A DNA stretch of 13,377 bases from positions 1-13,377 of the forward strand of contig UZAE01001433.1 in assembly GCA_900617975.1 (NCBI GenBank), in the 5' to 3' direction. The DNA comes from Rodentolepis nana (lineage: Eukaryota; Platyhelminthes; Cestoda; Cyclophyllidea; Hymenolepididae). A model generated the notes under the pieces. The model saw nothing but the letters and a program-made list of their open reading frames with translations, was not told the DNA's origin and made no database searches. Both the position numbers and the translations under genes were made by a program. The first letter of the stretch is position 1. Each line of letters opens with the position of its first letter. Shown here piece by piece: positions 1 through 8,933 of the stretch.

Positions 1-292
1 ATGATCAGGATGGGGGATTAGGTTAAACAGAGGTTAATGGATTGGGCACTGTTTGTACGGTCGTTGCACACAGAGTTGAACGGCCACACCACCCAATCCT
101 GGCGAGCAGACATTCAGGCATACGATGACGCACAGAGCGATAACGTGTCCCACATCAGTAATATCGGGGGCAACAGAACGTATGGTGTGAGTATCGTTTT
201 TGGTGGTGCGTGTCTGGCTTATTCAGAGCCAATTCTTTAACATGCAGGCATACGATGACGCACAGAGCGATAACGTATCCCACAGATGTAAT
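1..292. repeat. Less AT-rich block with a direct repeat of 130-bp period
   Basis: A 51-bp segment at 111-161 recurs at 241-291 with only a handful of mismatches, exactly 130 bp apart. The whole block is visibly richer in G and C than the DNA after 292. The stretch before 111 does not match the stretch between the two copies. This is therefore not a simple 130-bp satellite, but either a rearranged repeat or the edge of an interspersed element cut by the window. An open frame of 67 codons (37-240, +) crosses the first copy. It resembles no protein I recognise and is not called as a gene. Confidence 0.6.
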
Positions 293-2921
293 GATTTGCC
301 CATATTTTCGATGTCATCTTAATTTTTATAATGAAAAACTCACCAGGATTTAATTTTTCATTCTACTTTTCAAATTGGTGGAATTCAATTTTTAATTCGT
401 TTGGCGATAATTACGTGAATCATATTCTTATTAGCCCCGACTTTTGAAAGTTAGACTACGCCCTGTATAAAATGTATATTTTAAATTGTGGTACTTTCAG
501 AATGTCCTCTTTCGTCAACATCAAATGATTTGGCAAACAAAAAATTACTTCTTGTTATGCGTGAATGATTCCTATTTGAAAAGTTTGTACTACATCTTTA
601 ATTATTATAGATCACGTGAACTGAAATGAAATCCAAAGTTACATTACGCAGAAACTTAGTAGACGAATTAACATTTTAGAGCCCAGTGTCAACTTTATAT
701 CTCTATTATAAGTTGATCATCAAGAGTCTGCCAGTAAGTCTTTTCAGATAAGTCTCGTTAGTTCGAATTGCCTGCTTTCAGATAACTAAGCCAAATTAAG
801 GAATATTTTGGCTTTGGTGGGGCGAAGGTATCTTTAAATTGCTCTGGTAAGATTATTGCATCCACTTCTTGACATCTCAGTGACATGCAGGATGGCCACT
901 AAACATAGGGGTATAATTGACCGATATGAGTTGTTCTCTAATTAGTATTGGTTAGTGAATTCTCTGAAGATATAATTACCTCTTCATTCTAGGCATGCAT
1001 TTCATAGATCACTCGTGAGAATTTATATTCGTAGAATGTTGATGGGTACTGCATTCATTCACGGAAGCTCTCTGGCAGATTATTTACTATGCTTCATCAA
1101 CATGTTACTTTTTAATAAACCAAAAAAGACCGTGATAATGCTTGCAGCATGTTCCGATCACCTTGCATTTGATAATTAAGTAAAGACGGTAAATTTAAAC
1201 TCACGTTTCTCATTGAATGTATGAATAGAGGTAAATTGATTCAATTAATCATTTCAAATAATAAATAGGTAGATCTTTGATTTGAAAAATACATTAAAGG
1301 TGATCAAATCGAGGTTTTCATTTACAAAATTTGTTTATTACGTGATAAGACGTGTTACTGGTAGATTGAGTGAACACTGATACTAAATGCCGTCCTCAGA
1401 AAATTGAAATAACTTTTGAAAGGAAGTAAATGCCTTCTTAAAATAAATCGACATATTGCTATTATAAAGTACCCAAACAACTTAACGGGTATGCTTAATC
1501 TGCCCAATAGCCAAGTCTAATGATAAAAGATTTGAATTAAGGAGAAATTAGTGAAATAGAAGCCAGCAGAATAGTATTCTTTGTCTTTCTCAATCTTTCT
1601 GTCGGAAGATTTTTCATTTTATTTGATCGTTTTGATGCTTTCAGGAATACTGTTAGATCACTTACCGTGAAACAGACTTGCTTCGCGGTAGTTTATATAA
1701 TTAAAACTTTTACCAATTATTCATTAAAATTGTAAAATCGTACACACTCGAGGATCAATAACAAACCATAATCAATCTAAAGTTAATTCTTGCTGCTGTA
1801 GAAGGGTAGAAATGGTAAGCTTCCTTATAAGACGAGACCTTTTCGATATGAACGAATATGACGTACCCTTCCTTTATTAGAACCGATATTTTGAAACCAT
1901 TATAAGTGAAGCAATAACAACTCCAAATAGGTCAGATACAAGATTACGAATAGACTCTTTCCTTGAATTGGATAATTTATAACTTGGAACTTTTAGCTAC
2001 ATAATTTAAAGAAATCATTTCAGTTAAAATAATGATGAACGGGAGAAAACACGAGAAGAAATATATTTCAGAACAATAAATAATTATGAATTTCAGTAAA
2101 TAGATAACGGAACCAATTTCTTGAATGCTCTTCTCACAATAATTTAAAAATAATGACAAAACTGAAGTAATTAATTTTCACAGTCTGAATAAACGTGTTT
2201 ATGGTTGTGTATCGAGGTTATTGATTATCACATGGAGCTTGATTCAACTAACAAACTGGCAATTCGGAACCAATAAATGCAATTCTCGAAAATCCTCCAT
2301 ACTCGTCAGACCTTACCCCACTCCACTATCATATTTCCGTTTCCCAAGAATATTTACTAAGTTAAAAATGGTATTTAACTGTGACGGAAGTCGAAAACCA
2401 CTTAAATGAATATTTAGGCTCAGAATATTCGATTTATTTAACTAGAAGATTGACAGGAAACAAAAAGGATTACGAATGATGGAAGATGTATTACTATGTA
2501 ATTTCATTTACATAATTTAAAAATAAATTTGATTTTGATATTGATTTCAAGATGAAGGGGTTTCTTAGCGTATGACAGATTTTTTTATCCAACAAATGAA
2601 AATAGCTCGACTCTCTTAATCTTGGCAGTTGCGAGTAATTGAAAGCAATTTGTGAAAAAAACAATACAATTAATCCAAATTCATTTCTTTTGAGAGTTTC
2701 AGAAAGTGGCGAGGGGACTTTCTTCGACCTTACTGACTCGTGCTTCCATAGAGACTTTACTTTGAAAATCAGCCAAACACCAAATAGACTTTCCTTGTTA
2801 TGTTAATTTTGCTTAACAAATTCAAAGAACTGCTTAAGCCCCGAGTGAGAAGTGTCATGAGCGCTTAACTAGAGAAGATGAGTAGTATCTTGGGGCAACT
2901 GCGCTGGGAACTTCATATTCT
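293..2921. other. AT-rich intergenic DNA, no gene seen
   Basis: This stretch is strongly AT-rich with frequent stops in all frames. The few open frames of about 60 codons (1977-2159 minus, 2221-2409 plus) have low-complexity compositions and no recognisable motif. I see no EF-hand or DLC exon, no RNA gene and no clear repeat. It probably holds the 3' flank of the gene cluster. Confidence 0.6.
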
Positions 2922-3068
2922 CTAACCTCCCCCCCCATTGTCCGAAATAATCATAATCGAATGGCTGCTCTGCTCAATGGCAGTATAAGGATGAGAATCG
3001 GCTCCATAGACGCTGTCGTTGCAGACAATGGAGCAACCAACTCGGAGTTTGCTTCTGTCTTCCCAGTG
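2922..3068 (-). pseudogene. Degenerate dynein-light-chain-like exon fragment (possible fifth TAL copy)
   Basis: On the minus strand, in the same orientation as the four TAL genes and 475 bp beyond the stop of gene 1, an open stretch reads through W-E-D-R, then G-C-S-I-V-C-N-D, then S-V-Y-G and S-H-P. This resembles the end of the DLC domain in gene 1 (G-T-C-L-V-F-I-Y-N-G-C-V-Y-G, then H-D-S-P), with about one residue fewer between W and V-Y-G. The usual Y-G-x-x-W and G-R-Y-W segments upstream are missing and replaced by an A-rich run. No matching 112-nt or 86-nt exon was found between here and gene 1. The tail runs on through a poly-glycine frame made by a C8 tract. I read it as a decayed terminal exon. 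A chance resemblance is possible. Confidence 0.38.
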
Positions 3069-3542
3069 TAGAAGATAGTTTTTTTTTCTTATATTAGTAA
3101 CAAATTTTATTTTGAGACTAAATGGAGGCAAGCCACTATTTCATTGAACAATACGGACTATAAGTCCAAAAACCGCAACTTGAATCTTTTCATTTTCGAT
3201 CCCCCCTACAGACAGTTTGCGCAAAATTAATAAGCAAAGTATTGGAAGACTATGACACAACCTCCTTAGATTTTATTAAAGTCACTCAAAGAGTTTATTT
3301 GTTTATGACAAATATTAATATTAATTTTAAATTAACCATAACTTTCACATATATTTATTGCCCAACCGAAATGGTAAAATCAATTAAAATAGATATCAAT
3401 GTATGATACGATTTAAAAAGTCAATTGAAAATTCCCAAGAATGATTAACATGATCTCATGATTTGGTTATTTGGTAATAAAAATAAGTCAAATTCAAAAT
3501 TTTAGCCACGGATTGAAACAAAGTAAAAATCGAAAGTGATAG
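3069..3542. other. AT-rich spacer downstream of gene 1
   Basis: This is the 3' flank of gene 1. There is no canonical AATAAA within about 150 bp after the gene 1 stop on the minus strand. The nearest lies near 3354-3359 (TTTATT on the plus strand), so the 3' end of that transcript is not resolved. Nothing else is recognisable. Confidence 0.5.
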
Positions 3543-4856
3543 TCAGGGCGATGGTGAATCATGAACACCGTAGACACAGCCGTTGTATATAAAGACGAGG
3601 CAAGTGCCAGGCTTGTGGGCATGTCTTGCCCAATATCGACCTTCAGAAATGAAGCACGTCCAATCACCACCATAGACCTTCTCCAGTCGTGATTTCAGCT
3701 CCCGTAACATTTCCTGTAGAAAAGAATAAAACGTTGAAAGCATACACTGCTTCACTCATTTTTTGGTGATTAAAGAATTTCATTTACCGGTTTTTCCTTA
3801 TGTTTAGCTACTAATTCTAGGACGAAGAGAGCAACAGAGTCTCTTTGCATTGTTGGCATTTGACAGGTCAGATAACTGACATCTTTAAGGGCATGTGGTC
3901 TAAAAATAAAATAGTAATATTCTGAAGTTAAAAGTAGCTTTACAAATAATTTGTTTAGCATTTTATTTCCGAAAGTCATATTACTACGATTCCAAAATTA
4001 ATACTACTATACTAATCTTATTTAAAATAATGAAAAGTCAAGTTTTCTTCGAGCCAAAGTTTCTCTAGCGGTAATAAAAAGGACTAACATAAAATTTAAC
4101 TTTAATGTCTCAAAAACATTCGAAAGCGAATTATTATTCAATTTTTCGCTTTGATAATTACTTCAAAAGAACAAATTTTTGAGCGTGAAGAAAATACCGA
4201 CGTGTGTTTCATGACCTGACTTGAGTAATGAGCTAGCAAAGTTAATCCTTAATACCATAGATCAAATTTCCTTATCTTTTATCTCCTAAAATATCAATCA
4301 ATCTGGATGAATCTTTAATTTATTAAACGACTACTGTTACTAAAATTTAATTGAAAAATTTAAAACTGATATATTCTACCTTGTGGCATCAAAATTAATT
4401 CCGTTATAGATATCATTTCGAGTGATGTATTTCTTCCTCTCTGGATCGACCATGTTAATAATAGCCTTTAAAGAGAGAAAAATATACAAAAAATAATCAG
4501 TCATTAATAACGAAAATTTTGCACTGAGATTAAACCTACGGCAACTTCATTGGCAGGCGTACCCCATTTTATCAACTTATCGCGATAAAGGTCAACAGGA
4601 ATACCTGAAAATAAAAGTCACATTTATACTGTTTTGTTTTAAACTTCGACTTAGTAATCTTTTCAAGCGATATACCAATAGACGAATACTTAAAATCACT
4701 GCTTTTCCAAAAGCTACGAGAATGACGTGAATAATCTTAGATTTTAAATTTACTAAGATTATTAATAGGCCAAAAAATATTTCACTTACTTGGATTTTTC
4801 TCTTGCAACTCGTCAAAATATAGAATGTATTTCTCAGCGTCGTACTTGCTAGTCAT
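3543..4856 (-). CDS. TAL-type protein 1: EF-hand-like region plus dynein light chain domain
   Basis: Five exons on the minus strand: 4856-4790, 4604-4540, 4465-4380, 3899-3788 and 3713-3543 (67, 65, 86, 112 and 171 nt), giving 166 aa and TGA. All introns are GT-AG (185, 74, 480, 74 nt). Residues 1-72 form a divergent EF-hand region. The one recognisable loop (51-62) starts D-P-E-R-K-K-Y-I and lacks the central glycine and most calcium ligands, so calcium binding is doubtful. Residues 73-166 are a DLC domain with Y-G-G-D-W (124-128), G-R-Y-W (135-138), H-K-P-G and V-Y-G (157-159). Flatworm TAL proteins of this layout are tegument-associated, and some are host-recognised antigens. Their biochemical role is unsettled, and dynein binding here would be inference. 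The start is the first ATG of the exon and aligns with gene 2 in length. Confidence 0.88.
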
Positions 4857-5098
4857 GTGGGAATCGAGAGCTTTGTTAGTAAAATGCAACTCAAGGCGGT
4901 CTTAGTGATCTTTTTATTACTCAACTTGGTGAATTTGTCGCAATTGACGTGATAGGTCCATGACATTTAGGGTTACGCATTAATGCCAAATGCCATTTTC
5001 ATTTTATTAAATTTTTGTTTTAAAAAAAGAAACACTTTTTAGTAGCATTTCTACAATCTACTTGACATTAGCTAAGATACTTCTGCACCTTTTATTAT
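4857..5098. other. Upstream region of gene 1
   Basis: On the minus strand this is the proximal 5' flank of gene 1. A TATA-like TAATAAAA lies about 60 nt before the ATG (near 4918-4912). It is weaker than the TATA box of gene 2. No other gene is visible. The dispersed repeat copy at 5099 lies just beyond. Confidence 0.35.
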
Positions 5099-5469
5099 GG
5101 GGTGTGTGATAGACTTACCTCCACGTGGTGCACCCTGGGGCAACGTATATTCATACGGCCAAAAGGTCTATAAATCAGCAGTTGACTTCTGACTTCTAAC
5201 AACTCGCACCCCACAGTATGCTATATTCGACTACTTCCACAGTATTCACCTCACCTTTTTTCTACCTTTGTGTCTATCTCTTTTATTCTCACCTCACCTT
5301 TTTTCTACCTTTGTGTCTATCTCTTTTACGTCTTTGAAACACTTTTCTGTTCCCCCCCCCCTCCACTCTCGACCATTTTCACTTTGATGTTCCTCCTCCC
5401 CTCTATGAAGCCCGAAGTCAACTAAAGGGCTAATGATAACTATCAAAACGCCTGCAATTTGATATAAAT
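5099..5469 (+). repeat. Dispersed repeat, copy 1
   Basis: This block matches 11367 to 11012 on the other strand almost throughout. The shared order is GGGGTGTG, GATAGACTTACC, CACGTGGTGCACCCTGG, GCAACGTAT, CATACGGC, a pyrimidine-rich centre (CACCTCACC and poly-C), AGTCAACTAAAGG, CTAATGA and GATATAAAT. A 40-bp stretch at 5246-5285 is perfectly repeated at 5289-5328, a tandem duplication absent from copy 2. There are no long terminal inverted repeats and no coding capacity, and no target-site duplication is evident. It could be a solo LTR, a SINE or MITE-like non-autonomous element, or a cluster-specific duplicated block. The minus strand has AG|GTAAGT at 5120-5113 next to CACGTG at 5122-5127. 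Confidence 0.8.
5246..5328 (+). repeat. 40-bp perfect tandem duplication, period 43, inside repeat copy 1
   Basis: Positions 5246-5285 and 5289-5328 are identical over 40 bases and separated by TTC. The unit is pyrimidine-rich and begins TCACCTCACC. Copy 2 has a single version of this segment. Confidence 0.9.
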
Positions 5470-6124
5470 GAATAACTTTTAATCATTGAATTGATTTTCA
5501 TAGTAAGAAAAATAATATTAGTTTTTGATTTAAATTTAATCATCCCCACTTATTAATCTTATAATTGTTTCTCTCAGTTCTGGTAGGAAGACCCGTTGCT
5601 AGAGTTCAAAGTAATTGCCGATGAATTGTCAATTAAGCATGAATCCTACCTGAATTTGCAATCCAAAACTTAGATACGTTACTTTATCAGCCGATTTTGT
5701 GAACGCAATTTGTTTATCATTAACTAAAGCAAACTTTTACGTAAACCTTTAAGTACTCTATTATACATTTGCCTTTTGATGTTTAAGTCAATTAATAACT
5801 TGTCTTCAGGTACACACAAACCCTCAAAGATTTGGCTCATGACATTTTCTTGATTTGGCGTTAAGGTTTTGGACTTATATAAGTAGGTTAATGATAATTA
5901 AATAAAACACACCCTTCAATGTGAAATCAACTCTTACGATCTGTTGATCATTGATGTCTTTGATCGTGATATTCTAAGTGAATATAGGCGTAGAAGTTGA
6001 AAAAACTTTAAATTTTCCCCATCGCAGTAGATTTCAAGGTAAATTAAATTAACATAAAAGATCACATTGATTCAGAAGTGCAAATAGAAAACGAATTTTA
6101 AAAATATAAAAAGAAACGGTGGAC
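5470..6124. other. AT-rich spacer between repeat copy 1 and gene 2
   Basis: I see no exon, RNA gene or repeat here. It forms the 3' flank of gene 2. Confidence 0.5.
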
Positions 6125-6130
6125 TTTATT
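6125..6130 (-). terminator. Polyadenylation signal of gene 2
   Basis: AATAAA on the minus strand begins 26 nt past the TAA stop of gene 2. A second AATAAA (6160-6155) overlaps the stop codon itself and is too early to be the sole signal. The position fits a very short 3' UTR. Confidence 0.5.
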
Positions 6131-6155
6131 TCAAGAATAAATTAGAGTATGGCAT

Positions 6156-6819
6156 TTATTTAGCACAAGGAATTTGATAGACACCATAGACAGCATTTTG
6201 GTAATAGAAGGCTAGATTGGAGCCTGGTCTATGCGAGCAAACGGACCAATAGCGTCCCTCGGCAATGTATACACTCCACCCATCACCGTAGAGAGTCTGT
6301 AATCGTTTTTTGATCTCGTCAATTGTTTCCTGAAATATTTTATAATACATAAGAAAATTTTAATGAAGCTTTGGGAGTTAGAGCTTTGTGCTACGGATTA
6401 AATTTACTTTTTTAGATTTTCTTTCCGCAATGACTTCGAGAATAAGGAGAGTAACAGACTCCCGTTTCATGACCGACATATCGGAGTCCAACAGTTGTAC
6501 ATTTTTCAAAATTGCGGGTCTCAAATAAAGGAGCAAAATAAAAATAAATTCACCTTACTGATTTGGCCAGTGTTTGAGTCCCTCACAGAGCGCATCTCGG
6601 GTAATGCGTCCTTTTCCTTTAGGGTCAGCCATATTACAAATTTTCTATAATGGAAGAAGATTCGTAGTATTTGAAGACTGTACTTACCGTTGCAGTTTTG
6701 CCATCAACCCCCCATTTCACTAGATACTTCTTGTACTCTGAAGTGGGAACTCCGGGTTGAGTCTCTGTGAGCTCGTCAAAGAGATGGACAAGTTTTTCCG
6801 GTTGAAGTGAGTCACCCAT
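6156..6819 (-). CDS. TAL-type protein 2: EF-hand-like region plus dynein light chain domain
   Basis: Four exons on the minus strand: 6819-6688, 6644-6559, 6519-6408 and 6329-6156 (132, 86, 112 and 174 nt), giving 167 aa and TAA. The introns are 43, 39 and 78 nt, the first two extremely short, all GT-AG. Exon 1 (132 nt) equals exons 1 plus 2 of gene 1 (67 + 65), so one phase-1 intron is absent with no change in length. Residues 1-72 are the EF-hand-like part. The loop at 51-62 reads D-P-K-G-K-G-R-I and ends in alanine instead of an acidic residue, so it is probably not a calcium site. Residues 73-167 are the DLC domain with Y-G-D-G-W (124-128), G-R-Y-W (135-138), S-H-R-P-G and V-Y-G (157-159). 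A TATA box lies 72 nt before the ATG and a polyadenylation signal follows the stop, making this the most compact gene of the cluster. Confidence 0.92.
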
Positions 6820-6888
6820 ATCGCTCGATAACTAATGAATCGGAGAAATTGGTTGTAGCAAGAGACTCCCTTTTGAAGTGGCATGACA

Positions 6889-6903
6889 GTTTTATATGAG
6901 TGC
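6889..6903 (-). promoter_or_regulatory. Core promoter (TATA) of gene 2
   Basis: The minus strand reads GCACTCATATAAAAC. The TATAAA (6896-6891) sits 72 nt before the gene 2 ATG, which would leave a 5' UTR of roughly 40-50 nt. A near copy of the motif, GCACTCATTAAATAAC, lies at 8914-8899, almost the same distance (86 versus 84 nt) upstream of the gene 3 ATG. That supports function. Confidence 0.55.
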
Positions 6904-7860
6904 AAGCAAGAGGTGACGGCAAGGAACCAAATAAATTAGCTTTATTCTCGCCAAATGTAACACCACCTCCACAGAGATAGTTAGAAGTGTTGGATCATCT
7001 AACTCAACACCACTTAAGTTGTGCGTTCTCAGGGGGGACGCAATTTCACCCTGTCTCACAATCCTACTCTAATTAGGTTATGTTTAATAAAATCGCTTGC
7101 CAGCGTTCGAGCAAAATTACATGCTTAATTACCATTATAGAGTTTGAAACTAATTAATTAAGCAAAATCGAAGTTTTTTTTCGGTGGCAAAGTAAATCAT
7201 AATTGTCATTTAAAATCGTAATTTTAAATAAGAAATAGCTCAGATTGGATAATTATTATGACACGAACCCTTTCGATTAACCCCATATCACTGATGATCT
7301 CCTATACAGTTCAATCGTTTGAACCTCTACCATTGAAAAAGAGATTTTATTTTCAATTTTTTCATCACATGACAATAAATTTAGATTCTCTTATATTAAT
7401 TATTTACTTTTGATCTCATAGTTTAAGCAGCTCCTATTGTAAATATAATTAAAATTATACCCCAGTTAAATTTTGTTCGTTTTAATTAATCGAACAATTT
7501 TTGCAATGTTATTTTTGGAACTAGTTTTACTAAAAATGTTCGAAATTTGATTTCAATTTCTGGAAAATTCAGTCTTGAGATTTTAAACTGTTTTTTTAAT
7601 CGGTCTTTATCCTTTAGGCGAGGTTCACTCTTTGTGATTCAAATGTTAATTAGCGAAATCTAGGTGCAATGTCAATGCACAAATAGTTTAATTTAGTAAA
7701 AATAAATGGTATTCCTGTTTTTAAATGTCAGCGAAAACTCCATTTTTCACCAATTCGACCCCTATACTGGTTCTTTCGTCTTGAATCACTTCATAATACA
7801 TCTATATTCTCTATTTAAACTTAGTTTTAGCAAAAAAGCATTAATTAAAAATACATTTCG
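6904..7860. other. Intergenic region between genes 2 and 3
   Basis: Apart from a less AT-rich stretch around 6900-7080, this is AT-rich. I find no exon, repeat or RNA gene. Upstream regulatory sites for gene 2 could lie in the less AT-rich part, but none is recognisable. Confidence 0.5.
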
Positions 7861-7866
7861 TTTATT
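7861..7866 (-). terminator. Polyadenylation signal of gene 3
   Basis: AATAAA on the minus strand begins 55 nt past the TGA stop of gene 3, the closest canonical signal. It implies a short 3' UTR, as in gene 2. Confidence 0.5.
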
Positions 7867-7920
7867 AAACCAAAAACGATGAAAAGTGGCATATTTCTAT
7901 AATGCTGTTAGGTCAGTAAA

Positions 7921-8828
7921 TCAGTGTGTGGAACTAACAACGGCATAACTTGAATTGATTCCGAAAGGACTATCCTCAAAATCGCGCTCAGGTGACTGGT
8001 AGATTCCATAGACAACGCCATTGTATGCAAAGACAAGGTTACCACCTGCTTTGTGAGTGCAAAGTCCCCAGTATCGACCGCTGGCCACGAACACATTCCA
8101 CTGTGGTCCATAGATACTTTCGACTTGCCTCTTGATCTCCGTCACAGTGTCCTATAAAAAGGAAAAATTGATATAAATATCCACGAGACCTGAAAGATAT
8201 CAAAGATTTCTCCATAACTTACTACGTAAGTGTGCTTCGAGTTGAGAACATTTAAGACGATGACCTGAATGGACTCGCTTTTCCTGATGGGCATATCTCG
8301 GCAGAGAATTTCAATATCCCGCAATCCAGCTGGTCTAATTTAAAATAGATAAAATTCGTTATTAGGGTTAGGGGTACTTGTAAAAGCCAAGTATGCTAGC
8401 TGTAGACCTACTGTTCTGGAGCAAAACCAAGACCGTTGCAGACATCTTCTCTTGTCAGTCTTCCCTTTTTGTTTGGGTTAATACGGGAACAGCAAACCTA
8501 AAAAAGGCATATCCATCGTTTAAATCGTGGGGCCTTCGTCTTACTCACAACCTGCAAACTAGTACAAAAAACGGACCTTAGCCTTCTTCTTTTCCATACC
8601 CCAGAGCATTAGATATTCCTCGTAATCCTTCAGTGTGGCATCTAGTTAGTGGAAGAAACTAGCCATTAGCACGGTCTAATGAAGATTTCTGTGGTATTTT
8701 CAGCCAGGCACAAGAATAGGAAATAAACTGCAGATCTTACCGGGCTTAGATTCACACAATTCATCGTAGAGATGAAGAAGGAAGGCGGGTGTGAATTTCT
8801 CCTGAGATGACTGTCGTGGAGCTGACAT
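7921..8828 (-). CDS. TAL-type protein 3: EF-hand-like region plus dynein light chain domain, extended C-terminus
   Basis: Five exons on the minus strand: 8828-8741, 8641-8577, 8497-8412, 8334-8223 and 8151-7921 (88, 65, 86, 112 and 231 nt), giving 193 aa and TGA. The introns are 99, 79, 77 and 71 nt. The donor after exon 2 is AAG|GTCCGT, a poor match to consensus. The 65-nt exon size shared with gene 1 and an in-frame stop soon after support it. The EF-hand loop (58-69) reads N-P-N-K-K-G-R-L and ends in D. It keeps the glycine, but position 1 is asparagine. The DLC domain (80-193) has Y-G-P-Q-W (131-135), G-R-Y-W-G (142-146), T-H-K and V-Y-G (164-166). It then continues about 22 residues past the usual end (E172 to H193), rich in serine. 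An in-frame ATG at 8894 would add 22 residues. I prefer 8828, which aligns with the other genes, has A at -3 and lies below the TATA elements. Confidence 0.88.
8362..8374 (+). repeat. Two TTAGGG units inside gene 3 intron 3
   Basis: TTAGGGTTAGGGG lies in the intron at 8411-8335. TTAGGG is the usual animal telomere unit, but two units in an intron are within chance expectation, and no longer tract is present. Confidence 0.2.
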
Positions 8829-8874
8829 GTTGACTCGTCTATGAATACAATGTACCGAGGGGTATATTACGGTC

Positions 8875-8933
8875 TTTATACCTTTTAAAAGCAATTTCGT
8901 TATTTAATGAGTGCTTCAATGGCGGCTTTTATA
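8875..8933 (-). promoter_or_regulatory. Promoter region of gene 3, three TATA-like elements
   Basis: On the minus strand, TATAAAA lies at 8933-8927, GCACTCATTAAATAAC at 8914-8899 and GGTATAAAGACC with TATAAA at 8880-8875. They lie about 99, 86 and 47-52 nt before the ATG. The middle one is the positional counterpart of the gene 2 promoter motif but has lost a clean TATA. The proximal one would give only about 20 nt of 5' UTR. Which one is used cannot be decided from sequence. Confidence 0.45.

Noticed and set aside
37..240. 67-codon open frame on the plus strand
   Set aside because: It runs through the direct repeat, has no recognisable motif, and shows no splice or promoter support.
4592..4816. 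74-codon open frame on the minus strand
   Set aside because: It covers the first intron of gene 1 and reads a neighbouring frame. Splice sites and family alignment support exons 4856-4790 and 4604-4540 instead.
7908..8111. 67-codon open frame on the minus strand overlapping the last exon of gene 3
   Set aside because: It is an out-of-frame shadow of the DLC exon, which has clear family motifs in the other frame.
8362..8374. Interstitial telomere (TTAGGG twice)
   Set aside because: Only two units, inside an intron. Chance is a sufficient explanation.
8829..8894. Upstream in-frame ATG for gene 3 adding 22 residues
   Set aside because: The extension has no counterpart in the paralogues and overlaps the probable promoter and transcription start region.
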